A stretch of DNA of 64,000 nt from Umezawaea beigongshangensis (GTDB lineage Bacteria > Actinomycetota > Actinomycetes > Mycobacteriales > Pseudonocardiaceae): positions 533,726 through 597,725 of the forward strand of contig NZ_JAEIOJ010000003.1 of NCBI RefSeq assembly GCF_016464305.1. The letters run 5' to 3'. The position numbers and the translations under genes were made by a program. The notes under the pieces were generated by a model. That model did no database searches and was not told the origin of the DNA. It was given only the letters and a program-made list of their open reading frames with translations. Positions 26,423 through 34,522 of the stretch are shown here, in pieces; position 1 is the first letter of the stretch; the number at the start of each line of letters is the position of its first letter.

Positions 26423-29400
26423 ATGGGGATCGAGACGACCAGCACGGCGGGCAGCCGCGCGGCCGGCACCGGGGCGCAGCCGTCGGGACCGCCGAGCTGC
26501 GGACGCGTGGTCGGGCCGCGCGAGCGCGTCGCGGTCGGCGAGGGCGAGCACCGCGGCGCGCACCTGGTCGACGTCGCCACCGGTGACGTCGTGCTGTCGC
26601 AGACCGACGTGGAGGTGCGGGGGACGCTCGCGCTCCTGGTCCGCCGCACGCACGTGTCCTCCTACCGCCACGGGCGCTGCTTCGGCCCGTCGTGGGCGTC
26701 GACCCTGGACACGCGGCTGGAGCTGAGCGACGGGCGCGCGCACTGCTTCTGGCCGGACGGGCTGGTGCTGGACCACCCGCTGCCGGTGCCCGGCTCCTCC
26801 TCGCTGCCCCTGCGCGGTCCGCGCTGGCCGCTGTTCGCCGACGAGGACGGCGCCCTGCGCGTGGTGCACGCGCCCACCGGGCACACCCTCCACTTCGGAC
26901 GCCCCGACGACGCGGAACGGCCGGTCGACGCCGTGCTGCCGCTGCTGGCGGTCACCGACCGCGGCGGTCAGCGCGTCGACGTGGAGCGCGACGACGCGGG
27001 CGCTCCGGTCGCGCTGCGCCACTCCAGCGGCACCGCGATCGGGATCAGCACCGCGCGCGGCCGGGTCACCGGCCTGCGCGTGCTGACGGCCCGCTCCGGC
27101 GTCGCCGTGCCGGTCGCCCCGCTGGTGACCTACCGCTACGACGCGCGGGGGCACCTCGGCGAGGTGGTCGACTCCACGGGCGAGTCGACGTTCTTCGAGC
27201 ACGACCGGGCGGGCCGGCTGCGCGGCTGGCGCGACCGCGTCGGCACGTGGTGCCGCTTCGTCCACGACTCCGCGGGGCGCTGCGTGCGCGTCCTCGGCCC
27301 CGGCGGGAACCTCGACGCGCGGTTCGACCACGGCGAGCGCTCCGCCGACGGCGGGCGGACCACCACGCGCACCGACGCGCGCGGCCACACCACCGAGTTC
27401 CACCTCAACGCCGCTGGCCAGGTGGTCCGCGAGGTCGACCCGCTGGGCAACGCCACCGAGTTCGCCCGGGACCGCCACGACCGGCTGCTGTCGGTCACCG
27501 ACGCCCTCGGCCACACCACCCGCCACCGCTACGACCGGTGCGGCGACCTGGTCTCCACCACCCACCCCGACGGGACCGTGCGGCGCTGGGTCCGCGACGC
27601 CGCGGGCCGGCTGGCGCGGTTCGTCGACGAGACCGGCGCGGCGTGGCGGTACGAGATCGACGACCGCGGCCACCTCGTCGCCCTCGTCGACCCGCTGGGA
27701 GCGCGCACCGTGCAGACCTTCGACGAGACCGGGGCGCTGGCGTCGCGGACGGACCCGCTGGGGGCCACGACCTACTGGGTGAACGACCGCGCGGGACTGC
27801 CCGTCGCGGTGATCGACCCGCTGGGCGGCACCACCCGCTGCGTCCGGGACGTCTTCGGCAGGCCGATCTCGGTGACCGACCCGGTCGGCGGGGTCCACCG
27901 GTTCCGCTGGTCCCCCGAGGGCGCGCTGCTGGAGGCCACCGGGCCGGACGGAGCGCGGGAGAGCTGGACCGTCGACGCGGAGGGCCACCGGCGGCGCCAC
28001 GTCGACGCGATGGGCCGCACCACCCACTACGACGTCGGGCACTTCGGGCTGCTGCTCGGCGAGACCGCGCCGGACGGCGCCCACCGCGAGCACGAGTACG
28101 ACCGCACCCTGCGCCGGATCTCGACCACCGACGAGCGGGGCCTCGTGCACAGCCGCGAGCACGACGCGGCGGGCAGCCTCGTGCGGGAGGTCGACGGCGA
28201 CGAGCGGGTGCTGACGCACGTCCGCGACGCGGCGGGACGGGTCGTCGAGCGCACCGACGGGACCGGTGTCACCACCGTGCTCACCAGGGACCCGCGCGGC
28301 CGGGTGATCCGCACCCGGTGCGGCGACGAGGTCACCGAGTTCCACCGCGACGCAGCCGGGCGCCTCGTGCGGGCTCGCACCGCGGACGTCGAACTGGTGA
28401 TCACCAGGGACGCGGTGGGCCGCGTGCTCACCGAGACCGTCGACGGCCGCACCACCACCTCCGAGTACGACGCGGCCGGGCGGCGGGTGCTGCGCCGCAC
28501 GCCGACGGGCGTGGAGAGCCGCTGGGAGTACGACGCGGCCGGGCGTCCCGCGGTGCTGCGCACACCGGGCCGGGTGGTCGAGTTCCGCCACGACGCGGCG
28601 GGCCGCGAGGTCGAGCGCCGCTGCGGCGACTCCGTGGTGACGACCACCTGGGACGCGGCTCACCGCCCGCGCACCCGCACCCTCGTGGCGGGGACCCCCG
28701 GCCTGGTGGTGCAGCACAAGGCGTGGGTCTACCGCCTCGACGGCGTGCTGCTGGCGGAGGAGGACGCGCTGTCCGGGGCGCGCACCCTGGACCTGGACGC
28801 CGCTGGCCGCGTGCTCGCCGTGCAGGGCGAGGGCTGGTCCGAGCTGTACCACCACGACGCGGCCGGTGAGGTGGTGCTGGCGAGCTGGCCCGCGCCGCAG
28901 ACCGACGCGATCGGCGGTCGCGAGCTGCACGGGACGCTCGTGCGGCGCGCGGGCAACGTCCACCAGGTCCACGACGGCCACGGGCGCGTGGTGCGGCGGC
29001 AGCACGTCGCGCCGTTCGGCGCCACCGGGACGTGGCTCTACTCGTGGGGGCCGGGCGACCGCCTGGTCGGCGTGGTCACCCCGGACGGGCAGCGCTGGCG
29101 CTACCGCTACGACCCGCTGGGCCGGCGGGTGGCGAAGCTGCTGGTGGACCGCGACGACACGTCCGTGCTGCACCAGGTGGACTTCGCCTGGGACGGCGAC
29201 CGGATCGCCGAGCAGGTGCACCGCAACAGCAGGGCGACGGTGTGGGACTGGGACCCGCGCACGGGCTGCGCGGTGGCCCAGTCGGAGTGGACGACCCTCG
29301 CCGGTGGGAGCCGGTGGCTGCGGCAGCGGAACTGGACGGTGGTCACCGACGTGACCGGCACGCCGACCGAGCTGGTGGACGAGTCCGGAGCCGTCGCGTG

Positions 29401-29656
29401 GCACTCCCGGTGGACGGCGTGGGGAGCGCCGTTGCAGCAGCGCTTCGGCGACGCGTGGACACCGCTGCGGGCACCGGGCTGGTACTGCGACCCGGAGACC
29501 CGCGCGCACCACGGCCTCGCGGGGGTGCACGACCCGCTGACCGGAGGTCCGCTGGCGATCGGCGCGGTCCACCCGTCCCCGGTGCGCGCGCTGCCCGGCT
29601 GGACGGACCCCCTCGGCGCGGTGTGCGGCGCGGGAGTGGTCGAGTTCGGCCGGTGA
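26423..29656 (+). CDS. Rhs/YD-repeat protein with DUF6531-like start and no visible toxin tip
   Basis: 1077 residues. The N-terminus has a short low-complexity segment, then a DUF6531-like stretch (GDVVLSQTDVEVRG ... SSYRHGRCFGPSWAST). About 850 residues of YD repeats follow, each near the pattern YDxxGRLxxxxDxxG. The C-terminal core (TDVTGTPTELVDESGAVAWHS, then GLAGVHDPLTGG and WTDPLGAVCG) ends only about ten residues after DPLG. In toxin-bearing Rhs proteins this position is followed by a variable toxin domain of 100 residues or more; here there is none. No signal peptide is seen, and no VgrG, PAAR or Esx-like gene is adjacent. ATG 26423 has GAGGGG upstream. Confidence 0.9.
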   Translation: MGIETTSTAGSRAAGTGAQPSGPPSCGRVVGPRERVAVGEGEHRGAHLVDVATGDVVLSQTDVEVRGTLALLVRRTHVSSYRHGRCFGPSWASTLDTRLELSDGRAHCFWPDGLVLDHPLPVPGSSSLPLRGPRWPLFADEDGALRVVHAPTGHTLHFGRPDDAERPVDAVLPLLAVTDRGGQRVDVERDDAGAPVALRHSSGTAIGISTARGRVTGLRVLTARSGVAVPVAPLVTYRYDARGHLGEVVDSTGESTFFEHDRAGRLRGWRDRVGTWCRFVHDSAGRCVRVLGPGGNLDARFDHGERSADGGRTTTRTDARGHTTEFHLNAAGQVVREVDPLGNATEFARDRHDRLLSVTDALGHTTRHRYDRCGDLVSTTHPDGTVRRWVRDAAGRLARFVDETGAAWRYEIDDRGHLVALVDPLGARTVQTFDETGALASRTDPLGATTYWVNDRAGLPVAVIDPLGGTTRCVRDVFGRPISVTDPVGGVHRFRWSPEGALLEATGPDGARESWTVDAEGHRRRHVDAMGRTTHYDVGHFGLLLGETAPDGAHREHEYDRTLRRISTTDERGLVHSREHDAAGSLVREVDGDERVLTHVRDAAGRVVERTDGTGVTTVLTRDPRGRVIRTRCGDEVTEFHRDAAGRLVRARTADVELVITRDAVGRVLTETVDGRTTTSEYDAAGRRVLRRTPTGVESRWEYDAAGRPAVLRTPGRVVEFRHDAAGREVERRCGDSVVTTTWDAAHRPRTRTLVAGTPGLVVQHKAWVYRLDGVLLAEEDALSGARTLDLDAAGRVLAVQGEGWSELYHHDAAGEVVLASWPAPQTDAIGGRELHGTLVRRAGNVHQVHDGHGRVVRRQHVAPFGATGTWLYSWGPGDRLVGVVTPDGQRWRYRYDPLGRRVAKLLVDRDDTSVLHQVDFAWDGDRIAEQVHRNSRATVWDWDPRTGCAVAQSEWTTLAGGSRWLRQRNWTVVTDVTGTPTELVDESGAVAWHSRWTAWGAPLQQRFGDAWTPLRAPGWYCDPETRAHHGLAGVHDPLTGGPLAIGAVHPSPVRALPGWTDPLGAVCGAGVVEFGR

Positions 29657-29699
29657 CCGGGTTCCTGAGGCCGGAGACCGCCGGTCGGGTGGCGACGCT

Positions 29700-29902
29700 C
29701 CGGCGAGTTCCCGACGCCGCGAGCGCCGCGCGCGCCGCGCGCGACAGCGCCGCCGTGCACGCGGGGGAGCGACCCCGGACGAGCCGACCGTCGCGGCGAT
29801 CACCGGCTTCTGCGTCGGCGGGGGTGCGAGATCGCCCTCGCGTGCGACCTGCGGGTGGCCGCCGACGACCTCACCTCGACCGAGCGGCCCGCCGTCTTCT
29901 GA
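29700..29902 (+). pseudogene. Frameshifted fragment of an enoyl-CoA hydratase
   Basis: From 29778 one frame reads DEPTVAAITGFCVG. At about 29818-29824 the frame must change, after which it reads CEIALACDLRVAADD to a TGA at 29900-29902. Together these are the conserved oxyanion-hole region of crotonases (PTVAAITGxCxGGGxEIALACDLRVAAD). Both the N-terminal and C-terminal parts of the enzyme are missing. The upstream limit (29700) is approximate. Confidence 0.75.
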
Positions 29903-29937
29903 CCAGGGGGAGCAGATCGACGAGAAGGCCCACTCCC

Positions 29938-30000
29938 CGAAAGCTCAACTCACCACGCCCGAAAGCTCAACTCACCACGCCCGAACGCTCAACTCGCGCC
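29938..30000. repeat. Tandem repeat, three units of 22-bp period (locus 2, diverged)
   Basis: Units begin at 29938, 29960 and 29982. The first two are identical to each other but diverged from the family (AAAGCTCAACTCACCACG). The third has the family core AACGCTCAACTCGCG. The locus again lies between convergent genes. Confidence 0.88.
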
Positions 30001-30063
30001 GGGGTGGGAAAGGACCGGACCAGAGCGCCCGCACCGCCGTCTCCGGAGGAGCGGCGATCGGAT

Positions 30064-30711
30064 TCAGCGCTTCCAGAGGACCGGGGAGTCGTCGTAGTCG
30101 CCGCCCTTGCCGAAGGTCGCGCCCGTTACGGCCGACGCGTCGCGCGCGCCCTGGAGCACGCAGGTCTCGTACGTCTCACCGGCCGCGGTGAAGCTCTTCG
30201 GCGCGCTCTCCGACTCGCACTTCGGGGTGTCGCCGGTGATGATCACGCCGGTGCCGCGGCCGTCGCTGCCGACCGCGCGCAGGCTCACCGAGCTGTAGGC
30301 CAGGTCGTCGCCGCCGACGTTCTCCACGGTCACCCGGACGTAGATCGGCACGATGCCGGCGGCCTTCTCGCCGAACGCGGCGAGGTCGGCGTTGTCGCCC
30401 GCCTCGATCGCGGTGACGGTCACGGCGATCGTCCCGGACTTGTCGGTGCCGTACTCGAACGGCACGACCGCGCGGTCGCCGACCGACAGCTCCGTGCCGG
30501 GCGGGGTCGTGTCACCGGTCGCGGCCGGGGCGCTCTTCGAGGAGGAGGCCGCGGAGGAGGCGGTGGACGACGACGGCGTGCTCGACTTCTCGGCGGCCGT
30601 CGACCCGCTCGCCGGCGCGGAGGTGCCCGCGACGTCCTCGCTGCCGCAGGCGGACAGCAGGACGGCGGTCACGCCGGAGAGGACGAGCAGGGTGCTGCGC
30701 GAGTGCTTCAC
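30064..30711 (-). CDS. Secreted lipoprotein, DUF4352-like immunoglobulin fold
   Basis: 215 residues. The signal peptide has a lipobox (LLSAC, Cys22), followed by a 45-residue Ser/Thr/Ala-rich linker and a beta-rich domain of about 140 residues (VTVTAIEAGDNADLA ... YVRVTVENVGGDDLAYSS). The latter resembles DUF4352-type domains of actinobacterial lipoproteins. Two cysteines (PKCESES, ETCVLQG) could form a disulfide. Function unknown. GTG 30711 is preceded by GAGGAG. An inverted repeat lies just upstream at 30730-30751. Confidence 0.85.
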   Translation of the reverse strand: MKHSRSTLLVLSGVTAVLLSACGSEDVAGTSAPASGSTAAEKSSTPSSSTASSAASSSKSAPAATGDTTPPGTELSVGDRAVVPFEYGTDKSGTIAVTVTAIEAGDNADLAAFGEKAAGIVPIYVRVTVENVGGDDLAYSSVSLRAVGSDGRGTGVIITGDTPKCESESAPKSFTAAGETYETCVLQGARDASAVTGATFGKGGDYDDSPVLWKR

Positions 30712-30729
30712 GGAACTCCTCGGTAGATC

Positions 30730-30751
30730 TCACCGGAGGGCTTTCCGGTGA
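30730..30751. promoter_or_regulatory. Inverted repeat upstream of the lipoprotein gene
   Basis: TCACCGGA (30730-30737) and TCCGGTGA (30744-30751) flank GGGCTT. The 8-bp arms lie 19 bp upstream of the lipoprotein start and also downstream of the response-regulator gene, so it may be an operator, a leader hairpin or a terminator. Confidence 0.4.
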
Positions 30752-30925
30752 CGACGGGGCACGGGCGGCGGCGCGGTGGGGGTCGGTGGCGGTCGCGGCC
30801 ACGACCACGTGGCCGTGCCGCCCTGCGAACTCCGCTCCCACCCCCGGCGGGAACCGCGCCCGCGTCCTGGACGCTAGCCGCGACCGGTGCCGGGCGGTGT
30901 GGGTCGTTCGCACCACACCCGCCGC

Positions 30926-31591
30926 TCACAGGTCGTGGGCGGCGACCAGCCCGTCCTGGATGGCGCGGGCCACGAGCGCGGCCTTCGTCGGGGCGTCGCG
31001 GCCGATCTGGGCGTACTTGACGCGGATGCGTTCGAGGTGGGAGTTGACGGTGGTCGGCGCGATGCCGAGGCGGTGCGCGACGAAGTCCTTCGACTCGGAC
31101 TGGAACCACTCGACGAGCACCTCGACCTCCCGCGCCGACAGCGCGGGCCGCTGGTCGGAGCGGTCGCCCGCGAGCGCCCCGGCCAGCGACGGCGGGGTGT
31201 GGGGCCGGTCGTGACCGGCCGCGCGCACGGCCTCCACGAGGTGGTCCTCGCCCTCGGCCTTCGTCAGGTAGCACAGCGCGCCCAGTTCGAGGCACTGCAA
31301 CGCGGTGGCGTCGTCGGCGCGCATCGAGTAGACCACCACGCGCCGACCTGCCGCGGCCAGCCTGCGCAGGTCGCCCAGTGCCGGGGTCGGTCCGCCCAGG
31401 TGCAGGTCCAGGACGACGACGTCCGCGTCGGCGCCCTCCCCGAGCCACGCGACCCGCACGTCCTCGCCGCTCGCGACGACCCGGATCGGCGGGTCGGCCG
31501 AGGACAGCCAGTGCGCGACCCCGGCGCGGACCGCCGGGTGGTCGTCCACGACCACCGCCGTCAGTCCTGCGCCGTCCGGTGGGAACGCCAT
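30926..31591 (-). CDS. NarL/LuxR-type response regulator
   Basis: 221 residues. The receiver domain (residues 10-125) has the acidic pair in VVVDDHPAVRAG, the phospho-acceptor Asp in VVVLDLHLGG and a Lys in CYLTKAEGED. The C-terminal LuxR helix-turn-helix reads ALSAREVEVLVEWF ... APTTVNSHLERIRVKY. It is the last gene of a three-gene operon with two sensor proteins. ATG 31591 is preceded by GGAGG and overlaps the end of the degenerate kinase gene by 31 bp. Confidence 0.9.
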   Translation of the reverse strand: MAFPPDGAGLTAVVVDDHPAVRAGVAHWLSSADPPIRVVASGEDVRVAWLGEGADADVVVLDLHLGGPTPALGDLRRLAAAGRRVVVYSMRADDATALQCLELGALCYLTKAEGEDHLVEAVRAAGHDRPHTPPSLAGALAGDRSDQRPALSAREVEVLVEWFQSESKDFVAHRLGIAPTTVNSHLERIRVKYAQIGRDAPTKAALVARAIQDGLVAAHDL

Positions 31592-32676
31592 CTCGCCTCC
31601 GTCCACGTCTGCTGCCCGTGCGCGTGGCACGTGACCTCGACCTCGGGTGACCCGGCCGGTCGCGGGCCGGGACCTTCCGCGTCGCAGACCACGGCGACCC
31701 GCACCTCCTCCTCGGTGCGCAGCACGCTGACCCTCGCACGGGACCGCGCGCGGGCCAGCGCCGCCACCACCGGGCCGGTCAGCTCGCGGCGCACCGCCGT
31801 CGGCACCGGCACCGCGTCCCCGCTGACCGCCAGCGACACCGACAGCCCCCAGCGCTCGGCCGCGTCCACGCACGCGGACACCTCGTGCACCAGCGGGTCC
31901 GGCACCTCGTCGTTCTCGGCGAACAACCGGCGCAGCTGCGCGGCGACGACCGCGCACCGGTGCCGGACGTCGTCCTCGCGCGGGTCGAGGGTCCGGTCCG
32001 CCAGCCCGGCCAGCAGCGGCAGGGTCGCCCCGAGCTGACCGGCGAACCTGGCGCGCTGGTCGAGCTGCCGCTGCTCGGCCAGCGCCGCGCCGGTGACCAG
32101 CCGGTCCCGTTGTGCGGCCAGCTCGTCGGCCTGGCCCGCCCTGCGGTGCAGCACGCGGGCGATGGCCACCGCCGCGAGCTGGAAGGTCGTCACGCCGAGC
32201 ACGACGATCCCCGCGCCGCCCACCGCGGCGCGATCGGACGGACCGGTCGCCACGACGTGCCCGACGGTCATCGCGACGTGCGTCGCGAGAGCCGCGCCGA
32301 ACAGGGGGAGCCGGTCGAGCAGCAGCAGCATCAGGTGCCAGCCGATCAGGCCGAACGACCAGTCCGGCGTGCTGAACTGCCCACCGGGCGGCAGCGCCAG
32401 GGTGGCCGCGGCGGAGGCGAGGAGCACCACCGCGGTGCCGGGCGCGACGACCACCGGAGGCAGCGGTCGCCCGCGCAGGACCGGGACCGCGCTGACCGCG
32501 GTCACCAGCGCGAGCGCGGCGAACGCCGCGTCGGCGGCCCACGCCGGGCGGTACTCGCCGTGGTGGGTGATCAGCGGCGCCGAGCTCAGCCCGATCTGGA
32601 GGGCGGCCACGACGGCGAGCAGCGCGACGCGCACGATGACGGACATCCGGCCCGCCGCGGTGCTCTCCCCGCTCAT
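31561..32676 (-). CDS. Membrane protein resembling a NarL-type sensor kinase but lacking the phospho-His (pseudokinase)
   Basis: 371 residues. About six membrane helices (residues 12-190), a linker helix, then a region laid out like HisKA_3 plus HATPase. Where the phosphorylated His of LLHD-type boxes should be, the sequence is QRARFAGQLGATLPLLAGL, with no His, and N- and G-box glycines are not evident in the C-terminal 100 residues. It therefore appears unable to autophosphorylate. It overlaps the upstream kinase stop (ATGA) and the downstream regulator start, so it is part of one translational unit and may be a sensory or regulatory subunit. Confidence 0.75.
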   Translation of the reverse strand: MSGESTAAGRMSVIVRVALLAVVAALQIGLSSAPLITHHGEYRPAWAADAAFAALALVTAVSAVPVLRGRPLPPVVVAPGTAVVLLASAAATLALPPGGQFSTPDWSFGLIGWHLMLLLLDRLPLFGAALATHVAMTVGHVVATGPSDRAAVGGAGIVVLGVTTFQLAAVAIARVLHRRAGQADELAAQRDRLVTGAALAEQRQLDQRARFAGQLGATLPLLAGLADRTLDPREDDVRHRCAVVAAQLRRLFAENDEVPDPLVHEVSACVDAAERWGLSVSLAVSGDAVPVPTAVRRELTGPVVAALARARSRARVSVLRTEEEVRVAVVCDAEGPGPRPAGSPEVEVTCHAHGQQTWTEARWRSHRTAQD

Positions 32677-33803
32677 CCGGGCCACACCAGCCGCACCGTC
32701 GTGCCGCGGCCCGGCTCCGAGGTCACGGTGGCGCTGCCGCCCACGGCAGCCACGCGCTCCACCACCGAGTCCCGGATCCCGCGCCGGTGCCGGGGCACGT
32801 CGGCCGGGGCGAAACCGGAACCGGTGTCGGTCAGGGTCACCACCACGCCGCCGTCGCGCGCCTCGACGCCGAGCCGCACCGCGCACGTCCCCGCGTGCCG
32901 CTCGACGTTGGTCAGCGCCTCGCGCACCGCGCGCACCAGCGCGAGCACGACCGAGGCGGGGAGCGGCGGAACCGGCTCCCACCGCGCGTCGACCGGCAGC
33001 CCGCTCTGCCCGAGCAGGGCGCGCAACGACTCCCCGGCGTCGACGAGGCCGTCCTGCGCGCCCTGCGACGAACCGGTGAGCACGGCCAGGTCGCGGCGCG
33101 CGTACTCGGCGACCTCGGCCGGATCGGCGGCCCGGCCGTGCGCCGCCACCACCAGGAACGTCGCGGACGCGGTGTCGTGCAGCAGGGCCAGGTACTCGCG
33201 CTCCTGCCTGCGGCGCGCGCGCAGCAGCAGCTCCTCGCGCTCCAGCGCGGCCCGCCGCTCGCGCAGCGCGTCCACCTCGCGGGTCGTCCGCAGCAGCAGC
33301 GCGAAGACCAGCCGCGCCAGCACGCACTCCACCAGCACCCGCGCGGTCGTGAACACGGCCTGCTCGGCGTCGATCGGCAGCAGGTCCACGAGCAGCAGTC
33401 CCGCGGTGACCGGCACGGTGACGGCGGGCGGCCACTCCCACTGGAGGGTGAGCGCGGTGACGGTCAGGGCGTTGACCGCCCACTGGTTCGGCTCACCGGG
33501 TTCCGGCGCCGTCCACGTCCCGGCCGCGCAGATCACCGCCGTCCGCGCCACCACGAGCGCGAGGGTGGTCCGCGCGCCGAGGCCGGTCCTCGCCGTGCGC
33601 AGCTCGGCCACCGCGACGACCGCGGTGAACCCGAGCAGCGCGAAGCCCAGCGGCAGCGCCCCGGACGGCGTGGCCAGCACCCCGAAGACCCCGATCAGGC
33701 ACAGGACGGCCCCGCGCGCCCGCCCGGCGAACCGGCCGACGGCGCCGAGGAACTCCGCCTCGACCCGGCCGGGGACCGGCCCGCTACCCGAGACCGGGGG
33801 CAC
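32673..33803 (-). CDS. NarL-family sensor histidine kinase
   Basis: 376 residues. The N-terminal half has five or six membrane helices (for example LPLGFALLGFTAVVAVAEL and TTARVLVECVLARLVFALLL), then a coiled linker. The HisKA_3 box YLALLHDTASATFLVV holds the phospho-His, and the C-terminal ATPase has REALTNVERHAGT, LTDTGSGFAP and GRGTTVRLVW. It is first in the operon with the pseudokinase and the LuxR-type regulator. The start is uncertain: GTG 33803 is the first plausible codon, but no ribosome site is visible and GTGs nearer the first helix are possible. Confidence 0.82.
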   Translation of the reverse strand: MPPVSGSGPVPGRVEAEFLGAVGRFAGRARGAVLCLIGVFGVLATPSGALPLGFALLGFTAVVAVAELRTARTGLGARTTLALVVARTAVICAAGTWTAPEPGEPNQWAVNALTVTALTLQWEWPPAVTVPVTAGLLLVDLLPIDAEQAVFTTARVLVECVLARLVFALLLRTTREVDALRERRAALEREELLLRARRRQEREYLALLHDTASATFLVVAAHGRAADPAEVAEYARRDLAVLTGSSQGAQDGLVDAGESLRALLGQSGLPVDARWEPVPPLPASVVLALVRAVREALTNVERHAGTCAVRLGVEARDGGVVVTLTDTGSGFAPADVPRHRRGIRDSVVERVAAVGGSATVTSEPGRGTTVRLVWPG

Positions 33804-33916
33804 CGCGTCCGCCCGCCGTCGTGGCGGGCCGGTCGCACCGGGCGTCGCAGCCGGTGCGACCGGGACGTTCCGCCGCGGCCGACATCCACGGCATCGTAGG
33901 CGACGGCCCCGGCCCG

Positions 33917-34522
33917 TCAGACGTTCGCGGCCTCCGCGGCGATCGTCGTGCTGTCGCCGTGACCGGTGTGCACGACCGTCTCCGGCGGCAGCGTCAGCAG
34001 CCGCGACCGGATGGACGCCACGATCGTCGGGTGGTCGGAGTGGGAGCGGCCCGTCGCGCCGGGACCGCCCTGGAACAGGGTGTCGCCGGTGAACACCACG
34101 CCCAGCTCGGGGACGTGGAAGCACACCGCGCCCGGCGCGTGGCCCGGCGTGTGGATCACGTGCACCTCCGTGCCGCCCACCGCGACGACCTGACCGTCGG
34201 ACAGGTCGCCGTCGGGCGCCCGGTCCGGGTGCGTCAGGTCCCACAGCACGCGGTCGGCCGGGTGCAGCCACACCGGCGCCCCGGTCGCCGCGGCCAGCGC
34301 GGGGGCCACCCGCACGTGGTCGTCGTGCGCGTGGGTGGCCAGGACCGCGACGACCCTCCTGCCGTCCACCACCCGCAGGATCGCGTCCACGTCGTGCGGG
34401 GCGTCGATCACCGCGCACTCCTCGGCGTCGCCGATCACCCAGACGTTGTTGTCCACGTCGAAGGTCTGGCCGTCCAGCGAGAACGTGCCCGACGTGGTGG
34501 CGTGGTCGATCCGCGCCGCCAT
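33917..34522 (-). CDS. MBL-fold hydrolase of the mycothiol formaldehyde pathway (candidate S-formylmycothiol hydrolase)
   Basis: 201 residues with the metallo-beta-lactamase metal motif THAHDDH near residue 65, later ligands in HTPGHAPGA and FTGDTLFQGG, and VVHTGHGDSTT. It follows the mycothiol-dependent formaldehyde dehydrogenase with a 1-nt overlap. The same pairing is known in mycobacteria (Rv2259/Rv2260). The likely role is hydrolysis of the formyl-mycothiol product to formate, or glyoxalase-II-like thioester cleavage; this is inference from context. Confidence 0.85.
   Translation of the reverse strand: MAARIDHATTSGTFSLDGQTFDVDNNVWVIGDAEECAVIDAPHDVDAILRVVDGRRVVAVLATHAHDDHVRVAPALAAATGAPVWLHPADRVLWDLTHPDRAPDGDLSDGQVVAVGGTEVHVIHTPGHAPGAVCFHVPELGVVFTGDTLFQGGPGATGRSHSDHPTIVASIRSRLLTLPPETVVHTGHGDSTTIAAEAANV

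Larger units (their letters stand above)
29657..30063. other. Gene-free 407-bp convergent gap
   Basis: Between the Rhs gene and the convergent lipoprotein gene. It holds the crotonase fragment (to 29902) and the 22-bp-period repeat (29938-30000). No intact gene is visible, and in particular no immunity-protein-like ORF follows the Rhs gene. Confidence 0.7.

Noticed and set aside
24824-29803. A 1659-codon open frame on the minus strand opposite the Rhs gene
   Set aside because: It mirrors the Rhs coding strand, is Arg/Pro/His-rich with no domain, and exists because GC-rich third positions suppress stops in the antisense frame.
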